Source: DASSUW01 sp963803335 | GTDB taxonomy: Bacteria > Actinomycetota > Thermoleophilia > Solirubrobacterales > Solirubrobacteraceae | Assembly: GCA_963803335.1 (NCBI GenBank) | Contig: CAWDME010000008.1 | Coordinates: forward strand, 186,001-250,000 | Direction of reading: 5' to 3' | Length of the DNA stretch: 64,000 bases | Shown here: positions 48,478-57,166 of the stretch, piece after piece | Position numbering within the stretch: the first letter of the stretch is position 1 | How the letters are laid out: every line of letters begins with the position of its first letter | Notes under the pieces: generated by a model | The model's database searches: none | What the model was told of the DNA's origin: nothing | Seen by the model: only the letters and a program-made list of their open reading frames with translations | Position numbers and translations under genes: made by a program

Positions 48478-49205
48478 TGGGCGATGCTCCTTGCCCGCAC
48501 CCACGGCGTGAGGAGCCGCTGCAGCAGCACGATCAGCAGGTCGGCGATCAGCGCCAGCGCGATCGCGAGCAGGCTGGCGGCCACGAACTCGGTGTTGGCG
48601 CCCGTCTGGATCGCGCTGAAGATCGGCGCGCCGAGGCCTAGCGGCGTGATGAACGCGCCGACGGTGGCGAGCGAGATCGTCGTGACCGTCGCCACGCGCA
48701 CGCCGGCGATGATCGCCGGCACCGCGAGCGGGAGCTCGACGCGCGTCAGCGACTGGCGGCGCGTCAGGCCCATGCCCTCAGCCGCCTCTTTGGCCTCGTC
48801 GGGAACCTCCTTGAGCCCGGTGAGCGTGTTGCGGAAGAGGATCAGCAGCGTGTAGGAGACGAGGGCGATCTCGATGGTCAGCCAGCCGATGCCCGTGATC
48901 GGGACCAGGATCTGGAACGCCGCGATGCTCGGGATCGTGTAGAAGAGCGCCGAGACGTTCGCGAACGGCAACTCGAATCTCGAGCGGCGGTAGGCGATCA
49001 GCGCCATGGCGAACGAGATGACCATTCCCACTGCCAGCGCGATCAGTGTCAGCTCGATGTGCTCCACCACGCGCGGCAGGAAGCGGTCGCTGAAGTTGTC
49101 GAGGAACCACTTGAGGCAGAAGTTGCCGTTCGCGCGGATGCACTCGTCCCCGCGCCCGAAGTCGGGGATGACCGGCCCTGACCCCTGCGCGAACAGCGCG
49201 ATCAC
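48474..49205 (-). CDS. Betaine-type ABC importer permease 1
   Basis: A 243-residue permease with a first hydrophilic segment containing two cysteines (GDECIRANGNFCLKWFLDN). Six TM helices follow, with the EAA loop KEAAEGMGLTRRQSLTRVEL. The cysteine-bearing loop after the start may face outward and form a disulphide. GTG 49205 overlaps the ATPase stop by 4 nt. It forms the transmembrane pore with permease 2. Confidence 0.9.
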   Translation of the reverse strand: MIALFAQGSGPVIPDFGRGDECIRANGNFCLKWFLDNFSDRFLPRVVEHIELTLIALAVGMVISFAMALIAYRRSRFELPFANVSALFYTIPSIAAFQILVPITGIGWLTIEIALVSYTLLILFRNTLTGLKEVPDEAKEAAEGMGLTRRQSLTRVELPLAVPAIIAGVRVATVTTISLATVGAFITPLGLGAPIFSAIQTGANTEFVAASLLAIALALIADLLIVLLQRLLTPWVRARSIAQ

Positions 49206-50170
49206 AGCTGCCCGCTGACGTCCTCGACGCTCACATAGCCCTTCGGTTGCCCGTCGCCGTCGAGCACCACGACGCCGGGACTCGACTCGGTGAGCATCAG
49301 CGACAGCGCGTCGCGCAGCGTGGTGCGGCCCGCGCAGCGTGGGGCGCCGTCGAGACCATCCGGGACCGGCTGGAGCTGCACGTCGTCGAGGCGCTTGAGC
49401 GCGAGCCGCTTGAGGCCGCGGTCCTCGCCCACGAACTGGGCGACGAACTCATCGGCAGGCGAGGCGAGGATGTTCTCCGGCGTGTCGTACTGGGCGAGCA
49501 CGCCGCCCTCCCGCAGGATGCAGATCCGCTCGCCCATCTTGATCGCCTCGTCGATGTCGTGGGTGACGAAGACGACGGTCTTGCGGATCTCGCGGTGCAG
49601 GCGCAGGAAGTCGTTCTGCAGTCGCTCACGTGTGATCGGGTCGATCGCGCCGAACGGCTCGTCCATCAGCATCAGCGGCGGGTCGGCGGCCATCGCGCGC
49701 GCCAGGCCGACGCGCTGTCGCTGGCCGCCGGAGAGCTGTGACGGGTAGCGCTTCGCGTGCTCGTCGGGGTCGAGCCCGACGAGCTCGAGCAGCTCGTGCG
49801 CGCGGGCGCGGATCCGCTGCTTGTCCCAGCCGAGCAGGCGCGGCACCGTGCCGATGTTGCTCTCGACGGTCATGTGCGGGAACAGGCCGATCTGCTGGAT
49901 CACGTAGCCGATCCCGCGCCGCAGCTCGGTCGTCTCGAGCGACTTCACGCTCTTGCCGTCGATCGTGATGTCGCCCTCGGTGATCGTGATCAGCCGGTTG
50001 ATCATCTTCATGGCGGTGGTCTTGCCACCGCCGGACGGCCCGATCAGCACGCAGATCTCGCCGGCGGGGATCGTGAGCGAAAGGTCGTCGATCGCGGGAC
50101 GCGCGCTGTTCCCGTAGCGCTTCGTCACATGATCGAGGACGATCTCCGCGGCGGTTGATTCGGTCGTCAC
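49202..50170 (-). CDS. Betaine-type ABC importer ATPase (OpuCA/ProV-like)
   Basis: A 322-residue ATPase. Walker A GPSGGGKTTAMK, signature LSGGQRQRVGLARAM, Walker B LMLMDEPFGAIDP, and the switch His in VFVTHDIDEAIKMGERI. The C-terminal 70 residues hold one CBS-like unit (GRTTLRDALSLMLTESSPGV, PKGYVSVEDV), which in OpuA-type ATPases senses ionic strength. GTG 50170 is the first gene of the four-gene importer operon, transcribed divergently from the dimethylglycine-oxidase-like gene. Confidence 0.92.
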   Translation of the reverse strand: MTTESTAAEIVLDHVTKRYGNSARPAIDDLSLTIPAGEICVLIGPSGGGKTTAMKMINRLITITEGDITIDGKSVKSLETTELRRGIGYVIQQIGLFPHMTVESNIGTVPRLLGWDKQRIRARAHELLELVGLDPDEHAKRYPSQLSGGQRQRVGLARAMAADPPLMLMDEPFGAIDPITRERLQNDFLRLHREIRKTVVFVTHDIDEAIKMGERICILREGGVLAQYDTPENILASPADEFVAQFVGEDRGLKRLALKRLDDVQLQPVPDGLDGAPRCAGRTTLRDALSLMLTESSPGVVVLDGDGQPKGYVSVEDVSGQL

Positions 50171-50220
50171 GACCGCGTCATCCTCCTACATCCGGCCGTT
50201 GACGCCCCAACACGTGGCGC

Positions 50221-50264
50221 CAGATATACCAGCCTCAGGGACTGGTGTCCATCTGATATATCTG
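50221..50264. promoter_or_regulatory. Mirror-image divergent promoters with inverted repeats
   Basis: CAGATATA (50221-50228) and TATATCTG (50257-50264) are perfect inverted repeats. Read outward, each gives the same -10 box, TATATC: leftward for the importer operon, rightward for the oxidase gene. The right one ends eight bases before ATG 50270, so that message would be leaderless. Between them ACCAG (50228-50232) and CTGGT (50242-50246) form a second inverted repeat, a candidate operator that would shut both promoters. Confidence 0.65.
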
Positions 50265-50269
50265 TCGCC

Positions 50270-52774
50270 ATGAGCCGCCTGCCGAGCAGTGCACGCGTCG
50301 TCGTCATCGGTGCGGGGATCGTCGGGAACTCGCTCGCATGCCACCTCGGGCGCCAGGGCTGGACCGAGATCGTGCAGCTCGACAAGGGCCCCCTGCCCAA
50401 TCCCGGCGGCTCCACGGGCCACGCCTCGAACTTCATCTTCCCGGTCGACCACTCGCGCGAGATGACGCTGCTGACGGGCGATAGCGTCCGCCAGTACCGG
50501 GAACTGGGCGTGTTCACGCAGTCGGGCGGCATCGAGGTCGCGCGCACCGAGGAGCGGATGGAGGAGCTGCGGCGGCGCATGGCTTCGGCCAAGGCGTGGG
50601 GCATCGAGGATGTCCGCCTGGTGACCCCGGCTGAGGTGAAGGAGCTGGTTCCGTACATCGATGAGTCCGTGATCGTCGGGGGTTTCTACACCGAATCGGT
50701 GGGAGTTGTGGACTCCCTACGCGCCGGGACGCTGATGCGCGAGGAGGCGCAGGCATCTGGCGCGCTCACGGTCGTCGCGGGCGTCGAGGTCACTGGCATC
50801 GCTGTCGAGGCCGGCCGCGTCCGTGCTGTCAGCACGACCGACGGCGACGTCGAGACGGACGTCGTCGTCATCGCGTGCGGCGTCTGGAGCCCGCTGCTGG
50901 CGCAGATGGCCGGGGCGTCGATCCCGCTCACGCCGGCCATCCACCAGATGATCGACATCGGCCCCGTGCCGCGCTTCGAGGGCACGGCGAAGGCGATCGA
51001 GTTCCCGATCGTGCGCGACATGGACACCAACATGTACGAGCGCCAGGACGGGACGGGGCTGGAGATCGGCTCCTACGCGCACCGCCCGATCCTGCACGAC
51101 CCGAGCGAGATCCCCTCGGTCGAGGAGGCGGCGCTGTCGCCGACCGAGTTCCCGTTCACCGAGGACGACTTCGCGCAGCAGATGGAGCAGGCGCTCGAGC
51201 TGATGCCGGAGATCGTGGGCGACGAGAGCGTCGGCATCAAGTACGCGATCAACGGCCTCCTCTCGCTCACGCCCGACGGGCTGCCGCTGCTCGGCGAGAC
51301 GCCCGAGGTCAAGGGCCTGTGGTCGGCGGCCGCGGTGTGGGTGAAGGAGGGGCCGGGCGTCGGCCGCGCAGTCGCCGAGTGGATGACCCACGGCGAGTCG
51401 GAGATCGACCTCCAGTCGTCGGACATCGCGCGCTTCTACGACTGCCAGAAGACGCGCACGCACGTCCGCGCACGCGCCGCCGAGGGCTTCAACAAGACCT
51501 ACGGGATCGTCCACCCCTCCGAGCAGTGGGCCTCGGACCGCGACGTGCGGTTGCCCCCCTTCCACGAGCGTGAGAAGGCGCTCGGCGCGGTGTTCTTCGA
51601 GGCCGCCGGCTGGGAGCGCCCGCACTGGTACGAGTCGAACGCCGACCTCGTCGACGAGTACGGCGTCAACGGCCGCGCGGCCGAGTGGGACGCGCGCTGG
51701 TGGTCGCCGATCATCAACGCCGAGCACCTGGCCATGCGCGACCGCGCGGCGATCTTCGACCTCAGCGCGTTCTGCATCTTCGACGTGCAGGGCGAGGGCG
51801 CGCTCGACACCGTGCAGCGCGTGGCGATGCGGCAGATGGACGTCGCGATCGGGCGGGGCGTCTACACGCCGCTGCTCACGCCCGGCGGCGGCTTCAAGTC
51901 CGACCTCACGATCATGCGGCTCGGGCACGACCACTTCCGCGTCGTCACCGGCGGCGCGCACGGCATGGCCGACCTCAAGTGGGTGGCCGACCACGCCGGC
52001 GGCGCGACGGTGACCGACCTCACGTCGGCGTGGACGACGCTCGGCCTGTGGGGCCCGCGGGCGCGCGACATCCTCTCCGGCATCACGAGCGACGACGTCT
52101 CGCACGAGGGCCTGCCGTTCGCGCACTGGCGGACGATCGAGTGCGGCCCGCTGCAGGTGCTCGCGTCGCGCATCTCCTACGTCGGCGATCTCGGCTGGGA
52201 GCTGCACGTGCCGATCGAGCAGGGCGCCCGGCTGTGGGACATGGTCCGGGAGGCGGGCGAGCCGCACGGGCTGGTCCCGGCGGGCATCGGCGTCTACGGG
52301 ACCACCGGCCGGATCGAGAAGTGCTACCGAGCCTTCGGTTTCGAGCTCGACGCGGAGTACGACGTCGTCGAGGCCGACATGGCGTGGGGCAAGGTCAAGG
52401 AGCAAGACTTCGTCGGCAAGGAGGCGCACGTGGCCCAGCGCGAGCGCGACCCGGCCGCGATCCTCTGCACGCTCACCGTAGACGACCACACGTCGGCGGC
52501 CGGGATCCCGCGCTACATGCTCGGTCGCGAGCCCGTCGTCACGCGCGACGGCGAGTCGCTGGTGGACGCCAAAGGCCGCCGCTCGTTCGTCACCACGGCG
52601 GGCATGGCGCCGTCGGTCGGCAAGTATGTGCTGATGTCGTACCTGCCGCCGGAGCACGCGGTCGAGGGCGGCGAGCTGGCCGTGGAGTACATGGCCGAGC
52701 GCTATCCCGTGACCGTCGAGATCGTCGGCTCGCGCGCGATCTTCGACCCCGACAACACCCGCATCCGCTCGTGA
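50270..52774 (+). CDS. Dimethylglycine oxidase/sarcosine dehydrogenase-like flavoprotein with GcvT domain
   Basis: An 834-residue two-domain enzyme. Residues 1-400 are a DAO-type FAD domain (VVVIGAGIVGNSLACHLGRQ). Its GSTGHASNF segment has His51 where dimethylglycine dehydrogenases attach FAD covalently. Residues ~420-830 are a GcvT-like folate domain (RAAIFDLSAFCIFDVQGEG, GVYTPLLTPGGGFKSDLTI, GDLGWELHVP, PAGIGVYGTTGRIEKCYRAF). It would oxidise an N-methyl group and hand formaldehyde to THF as methylene-THF. It overlaps etfB by 4 nt, so electrons go to ETF rather than O2, as in dehydrogenases. Confidence 0.9.
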   Translation: MSRLPSSARVVVIGAGIVGNSLACHLGRQGWTEIVQLDKGPLPNPGGSTGHASNFIFPVDHSREMTLLTGDSVRQYRELGVFTQSGGIEVARTEERMEELRRRMASAKAWGIEDVRLVTPAEVKELVPYIDESVIVGGFYTESVGVVDSLRAGTLMREEAQASGALTVVAGVEVTGIAVEAGRVRAVSTTDGDVETDVVVIACGVWSPLLAQMAGASIPLTPAIHQMIDIGPVPRFEGTAKAIEFPIVRDMDTNMYERQDGTGLEIGSYAHRPILHDPSEIPSVEEAALSPTEFPFTEDDFAQQMEQALELMPEIVGDESVGIKYAINGLLSLTPDGLPLLGETPEVKGLWSAAAVWVKEGPGVGRAVAEWMTHGESEIDLQSSDIARFYDCQKTRTHVRARAAEGFNKTYGIVHPSEQWASDRDVRLPPFHEREKALGAVFFEAAGWERPHWYESNADLVDEYGVNGRAAEWDARWWSPIINAEHLAMRDRAAIFDLSAFCIFDVQGEGALDTVQRVAMRQMDVAIGRGVYTPLLTPGGGFKSDLTIMRLGHDHFRVVTGGAHGMADLKWVADHAGGATVTDLTSAWTTLGLWGPRARDILSGITSDDVSHEGLPFAHWRTIECGPLQVLASRISYVGDLGWELHVPIEQGARLWDMVREAGEPHGLVPAGIGVYGTTGRIEKCYRAFGFELDAEYDVVEADMAWGKVKEQDFVGKEAHVAQRERDPAAILCTLTVDDHTSAAGIPRYMLGREPVVTRDGESLVDAKGRRSFVTTAGMAPSVGKYVLMSYLPPEHAVEGGELAVEYMAERYPVTVEIVGSRAIFDPDNTRIRS

Positions 52775-53520
52775 AGATCGTCGTCTGCGTCAAGCGCGTG
52801 CCGCTGACCGGCGGCAAGATGGTGTTGACGGCCGACGAGCGCGCGATCGAGACTCGCCACCTCGGCTTCACGATCAGCCCGCACGAGGAGTGCGGCGTGG
52901 AGGAGGCGGTGCGCATCGTCGAGGCACAGGGCGGCGAGGTGACGGTGGTGACGCTTGGGCCGCCCGAGGCGGAGGAGCAGCTGCGCGACACGCTCGCGCT
53001 CGGCGCCGACCGCGCGATCCTGCTCGAGACCGACGGCAGCGACTGGGACCCGGAGGCGACGGCTGCCGCGCTCGTCGAGGTGATCGCGGGCGAGGCGCCG
53101 GACCTGGTGATCTTCGGCAACGAGTCGGCCGACGCGGGTGGCTTCCAGGTCGGCATCCGCGTCGCGCACGCGCTGGGGAGGCCGATCGCGACCGGCCTGA
53201 AGGGCATCGCGGTCGAGGACGGAGCGCTGCGCTGCGAGCAGGAGGTCGGCTCGGCGCGCGACGTCTACCGCGTGCCGCTCCCGGCCGTCGTGACGGTCAA
53301 GGAAGGGCTCAACCTGCCGCGCTACCCGTCGGTGCCGGCGAAGCTGCGCGCGCGCCGCAAGCCGGTCGAGAAGCGCGCGGCGGGAGCGGCGGCGCCGCGG
53401 CTGGAGATGGTCCGGCTCGTCGTGCCCGAGGGCCGCGGCAAGCAGGCGGAGATGCTCGGTGAAGGCGCGGCCGCCGCGCCCGCCGTGGTGGAGCTGTTCC
53501 AGCAGCTGGGGCTCGCGTGA
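52771..53520 (+). CDS. etfB: Electron transfer flavoprotein subunit beta
   Basis: A 249-residue EtfB/FixA protein starting at GTG 52771 (KIVVCVKRVPLTGGK). The AMP-binding ETF-beta fold is clear: PHEECGVEEAVRI, LGPPEAEEQLRDTLALGADR, DLVIFGNESADAGGFQVG, and the C-terminal LNLPRYPSVPAKLRARRKPV signature. It overlaps the flavoprotein gene before and etfA after by 4 nt. It accepts electrons from the dimethylglycine-type dehydrogenase as part of a dedicated ETF. Confidence 0.93.
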   Translation: MKIVVCVKRVPLTGGKMVLTADERAIETRHLGFTISPHEECGVEEAVRIVEAQGGEVTVVTLGPPEAEEQLRDTLALGADRAILLETDGSDWDPEATAAALVEVIAGEAPDLVIFGNESADAGGFQVGIRVAHALGRPIATGLKGIAVEDGALRCEQEVGSARDVYRVPLPAVVTVKEGLNLPRYPSVPAKLRARRKPVEKRAAGAAAPRLEMVRLVVPEGRGKQAEMLGEGAAAAPAVVELFQQLGLA

Positions 53521-54419
53521 GCGTGCTCGTCTTTGTCGAGGACGCGGACGAGCTCGCCCAGCAGGCGCTCACATTCGCGCGCGCGTACGCCGGCGAGGTC
53601 GACGCGATCGCGTTCGGCAGCGCGCCCGCGATCACCGGTGTGCGGACGCTGCACGTCGCGGAGCTCGACGGCGGGTATGCGCCGCAGGCATGGGCGCGGG
53701 CGGTGGCTTCGCTGTCGCCGACCACGGTGGTGGCGGCGGGGACCGATCGCGGCAACGAGGTGCTCGCGCACGCCGCCGTGATGCTCGGCGGCGTGTTCGC
53801 CGCCAACGTGATCCGGGCGTCCGGCGACGAGGTCACGCGCCAGCGCTGGGGCGGCTCGCTGCTCGAGGAGGCGCGGATGCACGGCGACGTGAAGCTGATG
53901 ACCGTGGCGCCGCACGCCGTTGAGATCGTGCCGCTCGCAGGCGAGCCGGTGGTGCAGACCTTCACGCCCGAGCTCGTGGCCGGCGACGACGTCGTGCGCG
54001 TGGTCGACCGGGTGGAGGAGTCCGCGGGCGGCATCTCGCTGGCCGACGCGCCGGTGGTCGTCAGCGGCGGCCGCGGCGTCGGCTCGGCCGAGGGGTTCGC
54101 GCCGCTCGAGGAGCTCGCCGAGCTGCTCGGCGCCGCGGTCGGCTGCTCGCGCGCGGTCACGATGGCCGGCTGGCGGCCGCACACCGATCAGGTGGGGCAG
54201 ACCGGCACCAAGATCTCGCCTGACCTCTACATCCCGTGCGGCATCAGCGGCGCCACGCAGCACATGGCCGGCTGCAAGGGGGCGAAGAAGCTGCTGGCGA
54301 TCAACTCCGACCCGGACGCGCCGATCATGACCACCGCCGACTACGCGGTGATCGGCGACGTGCTCGAGGTCGTCCCGGCGATCACCGCCGAGCTGCGCCG
54401 GGTCCGGGGCGGCTCGTGA
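53517..54419 (+). CDS. etfA: Electron transfer flavoprotein subunit alpha
   Basis: A 300-residue EtfA/FixB protein. The C-terminal FAD domain has VVVSGGRGVGSAEGFAPLEE, SRAVTMAGWRPHTDQVGQTG, and YIPCGISGATQHMAGCKGAK with INSDPDAPIMTTADYAVIGD, the usual FAD-binding signature. The N-terminal domain is shorter than average. GTG 53517 overlaps etfB; the stop overlaps the Fe-S reductase GTG. It pairs with EtfB as a dimer. Confidence 0.94.
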   Translation: MSVLVFVEDADELAQQALTFARAYAGEVDAIAFGSAPAITGVRTLHVAELDGGYAPQAWARAVASLSPTTVVAAGTDRGNEVLAHAAVMLGGVFAANVIRASGDEVTRQRWGGSLLEEARMHGDVKLMTVAPHAVEIVPLAGEPVVQTFTPELVAGDDVVRVVDRVEESAGGISLADAPVVVSGGRGVGSAEGFAPLEELAELLGAAVGCSRAVTMAGWRPHTDQVGQTGTKISPDLYIPCGISGATQHMAGCKGAKKLLAINSDPDAPIMTTADYAVIGDVLEVVPAITAELRRVRGGS

Positions 54420-56302
54420 TCGCGAGCGCGATCGCGCTCGCCGCGGCGATCGCCGTCGCCGCCACGCTGTTCGGCCGCCGCGTCGCCCTGCTCGCGCGGC
54501 TCGTGCGGATGGGGAGCCCGACCGGCATCGAGCGCCGCGACGACGTCTCCGAGCGCGTGCGCGCCGAGGCGGTCGTGGTGCTGGGCCAGCGCAAGCTGCT
54601 CCAGCGCCTGATCCCGGGGCTCATGCACGCGTTCATCTTCTGGGCCTTCATCGTGCTGTTCCCGGCGATCTTCATCGCAATGATCGAGATCGTCGACCCG
54701 GACTCCGCGCCCGACTGGGGCTGGTACGACGCGCTGTCGGACGTCTTCTGCGTGCTCGCGCTGATCGGCGTGGCGACCGCGTTCTACATCCGCAAGGTCG
54801 TGCGGCCGCGGCGCTTCGACGGCAGCCATCTCGGCGAGGCGGACCTGATCCTGCTGTGGATCGCCGCGATCGTCTCGACGCTGCTGCTCCTGCACGCCAC
54901 CGACGCGCGCGCGTACGCGTGGGCGCATGTCCTGCTGATCCTCGGCTTCCTCGCCTACCTTCCGCACTCCAAGCACCTGCACATCGCCACCGCGGCGATC
55001 AACGTCTACTTCGGACGGACCCGGTTGCGGGGCCGGCTGGAGCCGCTGCGGTTCGACGAGGAGACGCCGGAGGAGGAGATGCGCTTCGGCATCGGGACCG
55101 TCCAGGACCTGACGTGGAAGCAGATGATGGACGCGTTCTCGTGCACCGAGTGCGGCCGCTGCCAGGACGCGTGCCCGGCGTTCGCGACCGGCAAGGTGCT
55201 GTCGCCCAAGCTCGTGGTGATGGGGGTGCGAGATCACCTCTTCGAGGAGGGGCCGAAGGCGCTGGCGGGCGAGTACGAAGGGCCTCTCGTGGCCGATCGC
55301 GGGTCGCTCGAGGAGATGGCGTGGGACTGCGTGACGTGTGGGGCGTGCGTGCAGGCGTGTCCGGTCAACATCGAGCACATCGACCACATCGTCGACCTGC
55401 GCCGGCATCTGGTGATGGTCGAGTCGCGCTTCCCGAGCGAGGCCGAGCAGATGCTGCGCGACGTCGAGCGCCAGTCCAACCCGTGGGGCAAGCCGCAGGC
55501 CGAGCGCGCGGCCTGGGCGGACGGGCTCGACGTGCGCGTGCTCGAGCCCGGCGACCCGCCGCCGGAGGTCCTCTACTGGGTCGGGTGCGCGGCGTCGTAC
55601 GACGAGCGGGCGCGCGAGAGCGCGCGGTCGACGGCGAAGCTGCTCACGGCCGCCGGCGTCGACTTCGCGATCCTCGGCCCGGCCGAGGCCTGCACCGGCG
55701 ACCCGGCGCGGCGCATGGGCAACGAGTTCGTCTTCCAGGCCTACGCCGAGCAGAACGTCGAGACGCTCAACGAGGCGGGCGTGACGAAGATCGTCGCCAG
55801 CTGCCCGCACTGCTTCAACACGCTGGCCGGCGAGTACCCGGACTTCGGCGGCCGCTACGAGGTGATGCACCACACCGAGCTGCTCGCCGAGCTCGTGCGC
55901 GACGGGCGGCTGGCGCCGACCGCGAGCGAGCAGACGATCACCTACCACGACTCCTGCTACCTCGCCCGCCACAACGACGTGCGCGCGCAGCCGCGCGAGC
56001 TGGCCGCCGCCGTCGGGCAGCCGGTCGAGATGGAGCGGCGCGAGCAGCAGACGTTCTGCTGCGGGGCCGGCGGCGCGCACATGTGGATGGAGGAGCGCGG
56101 CACGCCGATCAACGAGGAGCGCGTACGCCAGGCGGCCGAGACCGGCGCCGAAACGCTCGCCGTCGCCTGCCCGTTCTGCACCGTGATGCTCGACGACGGC
56201 GTGCGCAGCAGCGGGCGCGACATGCGCGTGGTCGACCTCGCGACGCTGTTGGCTGAGTCGGTCGGGGAGCCCCCGGCCGGCGCCACCGCAGGCTCGGGCT
56301 AG
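54416..56302 (+). CDS. Membrane Fe-S ETF:quinone oxidoreductase (EtfD/DgcB-like)
   Basis: A 628-residue protein starting at GTG 54416. The N-terminal ~200 residues hold five or so TM helices of NarI-like type (GLMHAFIFWAFIVLFPAIFI, then more) with several His that may bind haem. A dicluster ferredoxin domain follows: CTECGRCQDACP and CVTCGACVQACP for two [4Fe-4S] clusters. Two CCG domains close the protein (SCPHCFNTLAG, then CCGAGGAHMWME). This is the layout of EtfD and of DgcB of the dimethylglycine demethylase. It is the last of four coupled genes and should pass ETF electrons to quinone. Confidence 0.9.
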   Translation: MIASAIALAAAIAVAATLFGRRVALLARLVRMGSPTGIERRDDVSERVRAEAVVVLGQRKLLQRLIPGLMHAFIFWAFIVLFPAIFIAMIEIVDPDSAPDWGWYDALSDVFCVLALIGVATAFYIRKVVRPRRFDGSHLGEADLILLWIAAIVSTLLLLHATDARAYAWAHVLLILGFLAYLPHSKHLHIATAAINVYFGRTRLRGRLEPLRFDEETPEEEMRFGIGTVQDLTWKQMMDAFSCTECGRCQDACPAFATGKVLSPKLVVMGVRDHLFEEGPKALAGEYEGPLVADRGSLEEMAWDCVTCGACVQACPVNIEHIDHIVDLRRHLVMVESRFPSEAEQMLRDVERQSNPWGKPQAERAAWADGLDVRVLEPGDPPPEVLYWVGCAASYDERARESARSTAKLLTAAGVDFAILGPAEACTGDPARRMGNEFVFQAYAEQNVETLNEAGVTKIVASCPHCFNTLAGEYPDFGGRYEVMHHTELLAELVRDGRLAPTASEQTITYHDSCYLARHNDVRAQPRELAAAVGQPVEMERREQQTFCCGAGGAHMWMEERGTPINEERVRQAAETGAETLAVACPFCTVMLDDGVRSSGRDMRVVDLATLLAESVGEPPAGATAGSG

Positions 56303-56369
56303 CCGCACCCGCGTTCGGGGGATGCCCGTGCCGAAAGGGGCAGGGGTCGCGCCTACCGTAGATCAGGAC

Positions 56370-56462
56370 ATGACGAAGACTCTCCGCCTCCTCAAGCGCC
56401 ACCTCCGCGCCCGCACGCGCTGGACCCCCAAGCAGCTCGAGCTCGGAGCGATCCCGGCCTAG
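56370..56462 (+). CDS. Possible 30-residue basic peptide
   Basis: ATG 56370 is preceded by AGG in CAGGAC and a TACCGT -10-like box at 56354-56359. The peptide reads MTKTLRLLKRHLRARTRW, then TPKQLELGAIPA, with eight Arg/Lys in the first 18 residues. The stop TAG shares bases with the stop of the convergent IclR gene. Upstream, CCGTGCC-GAAA-GGGGCA-like hairpin sequence may terminate the Fe-S reductase transcript. Promoter-like and ribosome-binding features make a real gene possible, but the ORF is too short to be sure. Confidence 0.3.
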   Translation: MTKTLRLLKRHLRARTRWTPKQLELGAIPA

Positions 56463-57154
56463 CGCAAGTGCGCTGACACCGCGTCGGCCTGCTCCACAGC
56501 GAGCCGGCCGACGATCCCCAGCCGCGACGGCCCGAGCCGGGCCGTCGGACCGGCTACCGACAACGCTCCCACCACCGTGCCGTCGCCGTCCCGTATCGGG
56601 GCGGCGACGGCCGCCAGCCCCATCTCGAGCTCGTCGACGATCGTGGCGAAGCCGTGCTCGCGCACTCCCGCGAGCTGACGCGCCAACTCGTCCGGATGCA
56701 CGATCGTGCGCGCGGTCAGGCGTTCGAGCGACCCGCGCGGCGCGTCGTCGCCGTACGCGAGGAAGACCTTGCCGGCAGCGCTGCAGTGGTCGGGCACCTC
56801 GCGGCCGATCCAGCTGCTGACGCCGAGCACGTGGCGCCCGTCGACCTGCGCGATCGCCTCGGCGCCGTGCGGGCTGCGCACCATGAGATTGACGGTCTCG
56901 CCGCTCTCGTCGGCCAGTCGCCGCATCGCGGGCTCGGCGAGCTCCGCCAGGTCGCGCCGGATCGCGTGCGCGAAGCGTGCGCGCGTGCGCTCCGCATCCC
57001 ACTCGATCAACCCGTGCCGTTCGAGCGCCGCGAGCGCCACCTGCACGTCCGCTTCCGACGCGTCGCTCGCTGCGATCAGCTCGGAAAGCGTGCGCGGCGA
57101 ACGCTCGATGACGAGCGCGATCAGGCGGGCCGTGAGCTCAGCCGCAGCGGCCAT
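56459..57154 (-). CDS. IclR-family regulator
   Basis: A 231-residue IclR protein. Winged HTH about 5-65 (LIALVIERSPRTLSELIAAS, VALAALERHGLIEW), then the effector domain (ETVNLMVRSPHGAEAIAQVD, VPDHCSAAGKVFLAYGDD, ELEMGLAAVAAPIRDGDG, VGALSVAGPTARL). The N-terminus is shorter than in the 40.7-kb IclR protein. It starts 12 bp after the stop of the membrane-protein gene on the same strand, so they are probably co-transcribed. Its targets may include the neighbouring ETF-linked operon; no clear palindrome lies at its start. Confidence 0.87.
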   Translation of the reverse strand: MAAAAELTARLIALVIERSPRTLSELIAASDASEADVQVALAALERHGLIEWDAERTRARFAHAIRRDLAELAEPAMRRLADESGETVNLMVRSPHGAEAIAQVDGRHVLGVSSWIGREVPDHCSAAGKVFLAYGDDAPRGSLERLTARTIVHPDELARQLAGVREHGFATIVDELEMGLAAVAAPIRDGDGTVVGALSVAGPTARLGPSRLGIVGRLAVEQADAVSAHLR

Positions 57155-57166
57155 GCCGTAAGTGCA

